From Acidithiobacillus montserratensis (lineage in GTDB: Bacteria > Pseudomonadota > Gammaproteobacteria > Acidithiobacillales > Acidithiobacillaceae), in assembly GCF_018853465.1 (NCBI RefSeq), contig NZ_JABBOU010000056.1, forward strand, positions 1-48,184: 48,184 bases of DNA, written 5' to 3'. Numbering within the stretch: the stretch's first letter is position 1; each line of letters starts with the position of its first letter. The notes under the pieces are model-generated. The model was not told where the DNA came from and ran no database searches. It saw only the letters and a program-made list of their open reading frames with translations. The position numbers were made by a program, and so were the translations under genes. Positions 41,187-48,184 of this stretch are shown here, in pieces.

Positions 41187-42551
41187 CTATTCCAGGAAAT
41201 TCCATGATGGTACGCATGTTTTCAATGCTTCCAGACAATCGGGATCAATGGCTTTACCTGTCTCCTGTTCCATGATTGCCAGGGTGCGGGCCACCGGCAC
41301 TGCATCACGGTACGGCCTTTTGGCTGTGATCGCATCAAATATGTCGGCAGTAGTGATGATTCTGGTTTCCATCGAAATGTCTGGTGCCTGTAAGCCCAAC
41401 GGATAGCCTTTACCATCCAGGCGTTCATGATGAGCTCCAGCGATCGCCGCCATCTCCTGAAAATGAAAAATTCTTTCCAGCACATTCTTAGTCAGGCCTG
41501 CATGTCTGCGGACTTCTTCCCACTCCAGATCATCCAGTTTGCCGGGTTTGTCGAGGATGTGGTTACTGACGCCCAATTTCCCGACGTCATGTAACAAGGC
41601 GCCGCGCCTTAAACAGCGCCGATGCTCTGCAGTCAGGCCCATTTCTACGGCGATGCCATCTGCGTAGAGGCTTACCCGACGACTATGGTCATGGGTATAG
41701 GGACTTTTGATATCGACAATGGAGGCAAATACCTCGGCAATGCGATCCAGCCTATCTTCGTCGATGAAGGTTCGGCAAGCAACGGGTTCCAGCGTGCTGA
41801 CCCGGGATTCCAGCTCTTCATCTCTGAGTCCTTCCCAGAAGGTTTCGGTAGGATTGATTGCATGAAATATGCGAACTAAATCAGGGTTGAACCAGGTTCC
41901 TGAGCGCCGCTCCAGTTCTTTCATCACATCATGCCGAGACCCGGTTTTATAAAAAACATCAATGACCTGCGCAATCAAGGCTAATTGTGAAAACAAAGGG
42001 ATCTGATTTCCTTTGAGACCTTCGGGACGGCCTTTGCCATTCCAGTGTTCATCCAGACTCTTGATGCTTTCGGCAACTCTCGTATTGAAGCCTAACTCCA
42101 GTGCTATGTTGGACCCTCTTTCACAGCGCGTTTGGACGAGTTCGGTGGCTAGTTCTTCGCCTTTGCTCCCCAGATGGATCACGCGGCGCATCCTGTCGAG
42201 AAGATCTTCATGTTTGCCGGCGTGGCGGAAAACAAAGCGGGCCAGTTGCAGCAGGCTCTGGTTATCGACTAGTTTGAAGTCTTTTTTGACCAGTCTTTCG
42301 TCATCTCCATAAAGCTCCCAGAGACGCGCCGCGTTACTACTGCAACCGGCATCTTTGAGCAGTACCGAGTAATAGAGATCGGTCAACGCCGCATCATCCA
42401 GTTGCAATGCCTGACCGATATGCATAGCTATCCAGGTGCAGCGCAGGGAGTGTCCCGCAGGCTGACCCTCGGTCAGATCCAACGCAAAACTGATGGCGCC
42501 GACGATTTCAGCGAGGGAGGCCGTTGATTCTGGATGAGCATTGCTTTGCAC
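41187..42551 (-). CDS. HD-GYP-type cyclic-di-GMP phosphodiesterase
   Basis: 454 residues with two HD-like halves. The C-terminal half (from about residue 260) has HDHSRR, LLHDVGKLGVSNHIL, RRHAGLTKN, AGAHHERLDGKGYP and ITTADIFDAITAKRPYR, the full HD-GYP set of metal and GYP residues, so hydrolysis of c-di-GMP is expected. The N-terminal half is a degenerate copy (its HD is replaced: VLLKDAGCSSNAARLWEL). No membrane segment or receiver domain is visible. GAGGAG precedes the ATG. It is convergent with tRNA-Glu. Confidence 0.9.
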   Translation of the reverse strand: MQSNAHPESTASLAEIVGAISFALDLTEGQPAGHSLRCTWIAMHIGQALQLDDAALTDLYYSVLLKDAGCSSNAARLWELYGDDERLVKKDFKLVDNQSLLQLARFVFRHAGKHEDLLDRMRRVIHLGSKGEELATELVQTRCERGSNIALELGFNTRVAESIKSLDEHWNGKGRPEGLKGNQIPLFSQLALIAQVIDVFYKTGSRHDVMKELERRSGTWFNPDLVRIFHAINPTETFWEGLRDEELESRVSTLEPVACRTFIDEDRLDRIAEVFASIVDIKSPYTHDHSRRVSLYADGIAVEMGLTAEHRRCLRRGALLHDVGKLGVSNHILDKPGKLDDLEWEEVRRHAGLTKNVLERIFHFQEMAAIAGAHHERLDGKGYPLGLQAPDISMETRIITTADIFDAITAKRPYRDAVPVARTLAIMEQETGKAIDPDCLEALKTCVPSWNFLE

Positions 42552-42569
42552 ATTGTGCTCCTCTTACCG

Positions 42570-42591
42570 AATGTACCATATGTAATACATT
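42570..42591. promoter_or_regulatory. Perfect inverted repeat over the HD-GYP gene's predicted start site
   Basis: AATGTA (42570-42575), 10 bases, TACATT (42586-42591). It covers the transcription start expected from the promoter at 42592-42621, a position typical of a repressor operator. Confidence 0.4.
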
Positions 42592-42621
42592 AGCATAAAA
42601 TGTGTATATTATTTAATGCAA
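42592..42621 (-). promoter_or_regulatory. Putative promoter of the HD-GYP gene
   Basis: On the minus strand TTGCAT (42616-42621), 18 bases, TATGCT (42592-42597), about 40 bases before the ATG at 42551. Confidence 0.45.
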
Positions 42622-42728
42622 TCCAGTGAGAAAGTGCTGCAGGTCTTTTCTTGAAGAGGTCCAGGAATGCTGATTTTCCAGGATTCAGTATTTGTCGGGG
42701 TCAGATCTCGCCCGTTTTCATGCTTTAC

Positions 42729-42752
42729 CTTGCCAGTCTCCAATTCGGCAAG
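42729..42752 (+). promoter_or_regulatory. Hairpin in the dapA leader
   Basis: CTTGCC (42729-42734) pairs with GGCAAG (42747-42752) around a 12-base loop, about 50 bases before the dapA ATG. It does not resemble a lysine riboswitch. Confidence 0.3.
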
Positions 42753-42801
42753 TACCATCCCATGCAGAAATGGAACGCGTAAGAGCGGGAGCATAACAAT
42801 C

Positions 42802-43677
42802 ATGTTTCACGGCAGTATGGTAGCTTTGGTGACGCCCATGCGCGCAGATGGCGTTGTGGATGATCACGCGTTACGGGATTTGGTAGAGTGGCATATCAGT
42901 GAAGGTACCCACGCCCTGGTGGCTGTCGGGACTACCGGTGAATCGGCCACTCTGGAAATGAAAGAGCATGTCGCGGTGATCCGCAGTGTCGTGGAGCAGG
43001 TCCGGGGACGCGTGCCGGTCATTGCCGGGACCGGCGCCAATGCCACCCACGAAGCCATCAGTCTGACCAAAGCGGCCATGGAAGCCAAGGCGGACGCCGC
43101 GCTCCTGGTCTCTCCTTACTACAATAAACCCACCCAGGAAGGACTTTTTCAGCACTATACCGCCATTGCCGAAGCCTGCCATTTTCCCATGATACTCTAT
43201 AATGTGCCGGGTCGGACGGGCGGGGATATCCTCCCGGAAACCGTGGCGCGGCTTGCGCCTCGCGCTTGTGTGGTGGGTATCAAGGAAGCCAGCGGCAAGG
43301 TCGAGCGGGTGGCGGAAATTCTCCAGCTCTGCGGTGATCAAGTGGAAGTCTATACCGGCGATGATGCCGCCGCCCTCGCAGCTATGTCATTGGGTGCGCG
43401 AGGGGTTATTTCGGTAACCGCGAATGTGGCCCCCCGGATGATGGCAGAAATGTGTCAACTGGCCCTGGCTGGTGACTTTGTGGCGGCAAGAGCAGTCAAC
43501 GCCCGGCTGGTGGGGCTGCACCGAGACCTATTTGTTGAATCCAATCCGATTCCAGTGAAATGGGCCTTGCAGGAGATGGGACGTATGGGCCCAACCTTGC
43601 GCTTGCCTCTGACACCATTAGCCGAGATGTATCACGAGCGTCTGCGCAGTAGTTTGCGAGCAGCACGTTGTCTTTGA
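42802..43677 (+). CDS. dapA: 4-hydroxy-tetrahydrodipicolinate synthase
   Basis: 291 residues, the usual DapA size. The start ATG 42802 gives the family N-terminus MFHGSMVALVTPM; an in-frame ATG at 42667 would add a 45-residue extension without homology sense. The catalytic Tyr lies in YNVPGRT, the Schiff-base Lys in GIKEASG, and the GTTGESATL motif is intact. It condenses pyruvate with aspartate semialdehyde for lysine and peptidoglycan diaminopimelate. The dapA-bamC order is the one seen in E. coli. Confidence 0.96.
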   Translation: MFHGSMVALVTPMRADGVVDDHALRDLVEWHISEGTHALVAVGTTGESATLEMKEHVAVIRSVVEQVRGRVPVIAGTGANATHEAISLTKAAMEAKADAALLVSPYYNKPTQEGLFQHYTAIAEACHFPMILYNVPGRTGGDILPETVARLAPRACVVGIKEASGKVERVAEILQLCGDQVEVYTGDDAAALAAMSLGARGVISVTANVAPRMMAEMCQLALAGDFVAARAVNARLVGLHRDLFVESNPIPVKWALQEMGRMGPTLRLPLTPLAEMYHERLRSSLRAARCL

Positions 43678-43714
43678 TTTTTGTCGCGCTCTGTCGCGTT
43701 TAGTGGAGTATTGC

Positions 43715-44833
43715 ATGCGCCGTTATGTTGCACTTGCCGTGGTCACCAGTCTGGGTTTGGGGGGATGCTCGTACATCCCTTTCCTGCATACAAGTACGGG
43801 TCCTAAATATGCGGATTCCCAGGTCATGAAGCCCCTCGCGGTTCCGCCTGACCTCTTGGCACAGGTGCCGGCACCAGGGGTAACCATACCGGGAGGCGCA
43901 GTCAATCCAACTACTGTAACAGACAGTACTGCTGGCGGATATGGTATTTTCCAGCCCCGCGAAGCACCGGGACAGCAGCCCGTCGAAGAAAAATCGCTGG
44001 CTGGCGTAGGTTCCCGGATTCTGGGGACGGGTGCGGACCTGAGCTTGAGTACCCAGGCGCAGCCCGCCCAAATCTGGTCGGCCGTGAAAGCAACTTTGGC
44101 AGACAGCAAAACACCCATTGAAAAGTTTGCTCCGGAGCAGGGGGAGTTAGTGACCGGCTGGCATAATTTCCGGACCGGCATTGCCGCCTTTTTCGGCAAT
44201 ACCCTGGCTCCCTCTCATCGTGAAAGATATGCCTTTCATTTGCAGCCTGGTGCCGATGGCGACCAGGTGCTGAGCATCCAGCAGGAACGCTACTGGAATA
44301 ATCCCCAGGGCAGTTCGGTGGAATGGAAGAAAGTTGCTCCCGATGCCGATCATAACCGGGACCTGCTCAAGGCCATTCAGAAGCACTTACAGCAGACCAG
44401 CATTCTGGCAGAAATGCCCAAAATCAAGGTCACCCGCTATCGCGACGATCGCGGCCCTTATCTGGTACTCAATGCGGTTCCGGCCAAAGCTCAACCGGCG
44501 GTGGAGATGGCTTTGCAGGGGCTCGGCTATCCGCTGCGCAGTGAAGGGTTGGGCGACTGGACAGTGATGGTCCATGCAGGCAGCCAGCAAGCTGCCAAAA
44601 AACAGGGTTTTTTCGGCGGGATGTTCAGCCGCGCCTGGAGCAGTATCCAGGATATCTGGAGTAGTCCGAAAGACCGGGAACCGGTTTCCGTGCGGGTCCG
44701 TTTGCTGGCCATGAAGGACGATTCCGGCAGTGTGCTTGAAACCGAACCGAAAATGGGTAAAAAGGCGCCGGAAGCAGCCCTGGAAATCCTCGACAAGTTA
44801 CAGACCGCTCTGACTCCCCAGGCGGAGGGTTAA
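43715..44833 (+). CDS. bamC: Outer-membrane assembly lipoprotein BamC
   Basis: 372 residues from ATG 43715, preceded by GGAG (an upstream GTG at 43703 would add MEYC to the signal). Lipobox LGGC at residues about 15-18. A long unstructured N-terminal region (residues 20-95) precedes two helix-grip BamC domains (WSAVKATLADSKTPIEKFAPEQGELVTGW and the C-terminal LNAVPAKAQPAVEMALQGLGYPL half). BamC is an accessory of the BAM complex. It lies between dapA and the pur genes, as in E. coli where nlpB sits between dapA and purC. Confidence 0.85.
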   Translation: MRRYVALAVVTSLGLGGCSYIPFLHTSTGPKYADSQVMKPLAVPPDLLAQVPAPGVTIPGGAVNPTTVTDSTAGGYGIFQPREAPGQQPVEEKSLAGVGSRILGTGADLSLSTQAQPAQIWSAVKATLADSKTPIEKFAPEQGELVTGWHNFRTGIAAFFGNTLAPSHRERYAFHLQPGADGDQVLSIQQERYWNNPQGSSVEWKKVAPDADHNRDLLKAIQKHLQQTSILAEMPKIKVTRYRDDRGPYLVLNAVPAKAQPAVEMALQGLGYPLRSEGLGDWTVMVHAGSQQAAKKQGFFGGMFSRAWSSIQDIWSSPKDREPVSVRVRLLAMKDDSGSVLETEPKMGKKAPEAALEILDKLQTALTPQAEG

Positions 44834-44836
44834 CCC

Positions 44837-46144
44837 ATGATCGAGCGTTATACCCGCCCTGAAATGGGCGCCTTGTGGACCCAGGATGCCAAATATCAGG
44901 CCTGGCTTGATGTCGAACTGGCTGCCTGCCGGGCTTTGGCGGCGCGGGGAGAAATACCTGCCGAAGCCCTGACAGAAATCGAGGCGAAGGCGGCATTTGA
45001 TAGTGCCCGCATTGCCGAGATCGAGCTGGAAGTAAAACATGACGTCATCGCTTTTTTGACCTCGGTGGCGGAGTTTGTCGGACCTTCCAGTCGTTTTATT
45101 CATGTCGGCCTCACCTCTTCGGATGTGGTGGATACGGGTTTTGGCTTGCAGCTCAAACGATCCGGTGAACTGCTCCTGAAGGGCATGGACCGGCTTTGTG
45201 TCGCCCTGGAGCAGCTCGCCTGGAAGCACAAGGACACGGTCATGATGGGTCGTTCCCACGGCATTCATGCCGAGCCCATTACCTTTGGACTGAAAGTGGC
45301 TGTCTGGTATGCCGAAGCCCAACGCAATCATCAGCGCCTGCAGCATGCTATCAACGCGGTTTCGGCAGGGATGCTTTCCGGCGCCGTGGGCACTTTCGCC
45401 AACATTGATCCGGATATTGAAGAAGCCGTTTGCCGCGAACTGGGGCTGAGTCCGGAACTGGCCAGCACCCAGGTGATCTCCAGGGATCGTCACGCCGAAT
45501 TTTTCAATACCCTGGCCATCATCGCCGGTTCCATCGAGAAAATTGCGGTGGAAATCCGCCACCTCCAGCGTACGGAAGTGCTGGAAGCTGAAGAGCCCTT
45601 TACGACTGGACAGAAGGGCAGTTCTGCCATGCCCCACAAGCGCAATCCCATACTGTCTGAAAACCTGACCGGTCTGGCCCGACTGCTGCGCGGTTACGCC
45701 AGTATGGCGCTGGAAGACATTGCGCTCTGGCATGAGCGGGATATTTCCCATTCCAGCGTCGAGCGGGTCATTGGCCCCGATGCCTGTATCGTCATGGATT
45801 TCATGTTCCACCGGGTCAGCGGCTTGTTAGAGAAATTGGTGGTGTATCCCCGGAATATGATGGATAACCTGAACCAGATGCACGGCCTGATTTTTTCCCA
45901 ACGGGTCTTGCTGGCGCTGACGGCCAAGGGCATGCTGCGCGAAAACGCCTATCGCGTCGTCCAGCGCAATGCCATGCAGGTCTGGGAAAAACAGGCGGAT
46001 TTCAAGGCGCTGCTGGCCGCCGATCCTGATGTTTCCCAGTATTTGCAGGAGCAGGATCTGGCTGAACTCTTTGATCTGGCTTACCACACCCGCAATATTG
46101 ACCGGATTTTCGCACGGGTATTTCCCCAGGGGAGGCCGCAATGA
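44837..46144 (+). CDS. purB: Adenylosuccinate lyase
   Basis: 435 residues, the B. subtilis-like short type rather than the 456-residue E. coli type. The fumarase/ASL signature is [13 protein letters not shown], and [17 protein letters not shown] and [11 protein letters not shown] hold the catalytic histidine. It acts in two steps of AMP synthesis and in SAICAR cleavage. It begins three bases after the bamC stop and overlaps purC by four. Confidence 0.97.
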   Translation: MIERYTRPEMGALWTQDAKYQAWLDVELAACRALAARGEIPAEALTEIEAKAAFDSARIAEIELEVKHDVIAFLTSVAEFVGPSSRFIHVGLTSSDVVDTGFGLQLKRSGELLLKGMDRLCVALEQLAWKHKDTVMMGRSHGIHAEPITFGLKVAVWYAEAQRNHQRLQHAINAVSAGMLSGAVGTFANIDPDIEEAVCRELGLSPELASTQVISRDRHAEFFNTLAIIAGSIEKIAVEIRHLQRTEVLEAEEPFTTGQKGSSAMPHKRNPILSENLTGLARLLRGYASMALEDIALWHERDISHSSVERVIGPDACIVMDFMFHRVSGLLEKLVVYPRNMMDNLNQMHGLIFSQRVLLALTAKGMLRENAYRVVQRNAMQVWEKQADFKALLAADPDVSQYLQEQDLAELFDLAYHTRNIDRIFARVFPQGRPQ

Positions 46145-46851
46145 GTGATCGCGAGCTGCTGTATGAAGGCAAGGCCAAAATGGTCTATACCAGCGACACC
46201 GCCGATGCGCTGATCCTCCATTTCAAGGATGACACCTCGGCATTTGATGGGGAGAAAGTGGAGCAGCTTGCCCGCAAGGGTGAAGTCAATAATGCTTTCA
46301 ATGCCTTTATCATGGAATATCTGCAATCCGAAGGGGTACCCACCCATTTTATCCTGCGCCTGGACGCCCGTGAGAGTCTGGTGCGGCGTCTGGACATGAT
46401 TCCGGTGGAATGCGTGGTGCGCAATCGGGCAGCGGGTTCTTTGACAAAACGCCTGGGTATTGAGGAAGGACGCGTGCTGGAACCGCCGACTCTGGAGTTT
46501 TTTCTGAAAAATGATGCTCTCCACGATCCTATGATCAACACTTCCCATATTCGCACCTTTGGCTGGGCCACTGCCGAAGAAGTGGAAGCCATGCGTCGTT
46601 GGACCATGCGCGTGAATACTTTGTTAAAAGCACTGTTTGCCAAGGCAAATTTGATTCTGGTGGATTTCAAGCTGGAATTCGGGCGTTATCAGGGCGAATT
46701 GTATCTGGGCGATGAATTCAGCCCCGACGGTTGTCGCCTCTGGGATGCCCACAGCCTGGAAAAAATGGACAAGGACCGCTTCCGTCGCAATCTGGGAGGG
46801 GTAGTCGAGGCTTACCTGGAAGTGGCGCAACGCCTGGGCGTGCCTCTCTAA
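46141..46851 (+). CDS. purC: Phosphoribosylaminoimidazole-succinocarboxamide synthase
   Basis: 236 residues. Motifs [25 protein letters not shown], and [30 protein letters not shown] are typical of SAICAR synthase. It makes SAICAR from CAIR, aspartate and ATP, the step before PurB. It overlaps purB (ATGA), so the two enzymes of consecutive steps are translationally coupled. Confidence 0.97.
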   Translation: MSDRELLYEGKAKMVYTSDTADALILHFKDDTSAFDGEKVEQLARKGEVNNAFNAFIMEYLQSEGVPTHFILRLDARESLVRRLDMIPVECVVRNRAAGSLTKRLGIEEGRVLEPPTLEFFLKNDALHDPMINTSHIRTFGWATAEEVEAMRRWTMRVNTLLKALFAKANLILVDFKLEFGRYQGELYLGDEFSPDGCRLWDAHSLEKMDKDRFRRNLGGVVEAYLEVAQRLGVPL

Positions 46852-46934
46852 GTAAAGCATTTCCACGCGGTCGATGACGCGGGGTTCGTCAACCAGGCTG
46901 AATCCTGCCAGATTTTTTGAAAGAGGACACATTC

Positions 46935-48184
46935 ATGCTGCTGCTGCGCGGCTCTGCGGCCCTATCCGCCTTTCGTCTGCAACATCTACTGACCCGCTTG
47001 CAGGAAGCCCATGTTCCGGTGCGTTCTCTGCATGCCCGCTTCGTGCATCTGCTCGATCTAAGTGCCGCACTCACAGCTGAAGAGGTCGCGCTGGTCAGCA
47101 CCCTGTTGCACTATGGGGAGCCTTTTGTCGAGGCCGATCATGAGGGCATCCAGGAGCTTTGCGTGCTGCCGCGTTTGGGGACGATTTCTCCCTGGTCAAC
47201 CAAGGCCAGCGAAATCATGGGCCATTGCGGACTCAGCAGTGTGCGCCGGGTGGAGCGCGGCATATCTTATATGTTGATCAGGGAAGATGGGGCGGAATTC
47301 AGTGACGCAGAACGGGCACAAATCCGCCAGCATCTTCACGATCCGATGACCGAGTCGATGCTGCCGGACTGGGAAGCCGCAAAGGCTATCTTCTCGCACC
47401 AGGAACCGGCGCATTTGCATCGTGTCCCCCTCCAGACCGAGGGGTTAAATGCTTTGCTGGCCGCCAATCGCGATATGGGTCTGGCCCTGTCGTCGGCAGA
47501 GCTGGAGTATTTGCGCCGGTATTTTGCCGATCTCGGCAGGGATCCCAGTGACGCAGAGCTGATGATGTTTGCCCAGGCGAATTCCGAACATTGCCGCCAC
47601 AAGGTATTCAACGCCCATTACCGCCTCGATGGAGAGCCCCAAGCCCAGAGTCTGTTTGGCATGATCCGCGAAACCCATCGTTTGCATCCTCAGGGGACCC
47701 TGTCGGCATACAAGGATAACGCTGCGGTGATGACCAGCATTGCGGTCAGTCAGCCCTTCGCTGTCGACCCGGATGGATATTACCGGATCATCCAGGAAAA
47801 TACCGCCATCCTGATGAAAGTGGAAACCCATAATCATCCGACTGCCATATCGCCGTTTCCGGGGGCGGCAACTGGCAGCGGTGGCGAAATCCGTGATGAA
47901 GGCGCTACCGGGCGGGGCGGTAAGCCCAAAGCCGGCCTGACAGGTTTTTCCGTATCCCATCTGCGTATTCCGGATTATATCCAGTCCTGGGAAAGACAGG
48001 ATTACGGCAAACCCGCGCGCATCCGCTCGGCGCTGGAAATTATGCGTGACGGTCCCCTGGGGGCGGCGGCTTTCAATAATGAATTCGGGCGCCCCGCCAT
48101 AGCCGGCTATTTCCGGGTGTTTGAATGTGATCAGGATGGCCTGCATCGCGGTTATCACAAGCCGATCATGCTGGCGGGTGGACT
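46935..48184 (+). CDS. purL: Phosphoribosylformylglycinamidine synthase, 3' truncated by the window
   Basis: The first 416 codons of a long PurL (family about 1,290-1,300 residues) are visible; the frame is still open at the right edge. GAGG lies eight bases before ATG 46935. The N-terminal PurS-like domain and linker with QANSEHCRHKVFNA, then KVETHNHPTAISPFPGAATGSGGEIRDEGATGRG, are diagnostic of the large proteobacterial enzyme. It makes FGAM from FGAR and glutamine. The preceding 83 bases hold no gene. Confidence 0.95.
   Translation, partial: MLLLRGSAALSAFRLQHLLTRLQEAHVPVRSLHARFVHLLDLSAALTAEEVALVSTLLHYGEPFVEADHEGIQELCVLPRLGTISPWSTKASEIMGHCGLSSVRRVERGISYMLIREDGAEFSDAERAQIRQHLHDPMTESMLPDWEAAKAIFSHQEPAHLHRVPLQTEGLNALLAANRDMGLALSSAELEYLRRYFADLGRDPSDAELMMFAQANSEHCRHKVFNAHYRLDGEPQAQSLFGMIRETHRLHPQGTLSAYKDNAAVMTSIAVSQPFAVDPDGYYRIIQENTAILMKVETHNHPTAISPFPGAATGSGGEIRDEGATGRGGKPKAGLTGFSVSHLRIPDYIQSWERQDYGKPARIRSALEIMRDGPLGAAAFNNEFGRPAIAGYFRVFECDQDGLHRGYHKPIMLAGG

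Noticed and set aside
42667..42801. In-frame N-terminal extension of dapA from ATG 42667
   Set aside because: Adds 45 residues unlike any DapA N-terminus; ATG 42802 gives the family start.
1..48184. CRISPR arrays, insertion sequences, prophage or integrative-element ends
   Set aside because: No regularly spaced repeats, transposase, integrase or terminal repeats were found; both tRNA genes lack flanking attachment-site duplicates that I could see.

Overview
The window looks like core chromosome of an acidophilic, chemolithoautotrophic gammaproteobacterium-like organism, most probably an Acidithiobacillus. The clues are a Rubisco-activase-type CbbO gene at the left edge, an iron-uptake cluster with a dedicated porin (feoP-A-B-C order), System II cytochrome c maturation (CcsA/ResC type), a sulfur-transfer gene cluster, and the dapA-bamC-pur arrangement. 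Species cannot be fixed from the sequence alone. There are no insertion sequences, phage genes or CRISPR arrays. Base composition and gene density look even throughout.

Layout. 1-4295: end of cbbO, translationally coupled to a histone-deacetylase-family gene and an aldo/keto reductase. 4365-7745: a TM2-like membrane protein gene divergent from a LysR regulator, followed by a glutaminase-dead GATase-like protein, a small conserved protein and a DedA membrane protein. 7762-9379 (minus): a PuuD-like hydrolase and an N-carbamoylputrescine amidase. 9478-13637 (minus): feoC, feoB, feoA and a porin gene, under a promoter that overlaps a Fur-box-like site. 13791-17810: DsbG-like thiol protein, a possible small RNA, an NlpC/P60 endopeptidase, CcsA, and a protein like low-molecular-weight phosphatases but without their catalytic loop. 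17895-23075: YoaA/DinG helicase, tsaB, rimI, prfC and a Sel1 protein. 23128-27520 (minus): ubiH, a second UbiH/I/F-family hydroxylase, ubiK and comM, then a possible micro-membrane protein with an AUA start. 27587-31989: TatD-like hydrolase, tcdA, an SCP2-domain protein, a PhnD-like protein without a signal peptide, and ubiD.

32064-39940 is the most interesting part. A tRNA-Gly gene is divergent from an ArsR-family regulator that carries the two cysteines, at the exact spacing, of the persulfide sensors BigR and SqrR. Downstream on the same strand lie TolC, a lipoprotein adaptor, an RND pump, a DUF2892 membrane protein, a membrane-anchored rhodanese, a glutaredoxin and a zinc-ribbon thioredoxin. 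The DUF2892 plus rhodanese pair is a split version of YgaP. I read the set as a sulfane-sulfur-sensing unit that couples thiol/persulfide chemistry to tripartite efflux. This is inference from gene content and residues.

40045-48184: a probable Tat-exported AmiC amidase with a LysM domain, tRNA-Glu(CTC), an HD-GYP protein with a perfect inverted repeat over its predicted start site, then dapA, bamC, purB, purC and the 5' part of purL, which runs off the right edge.
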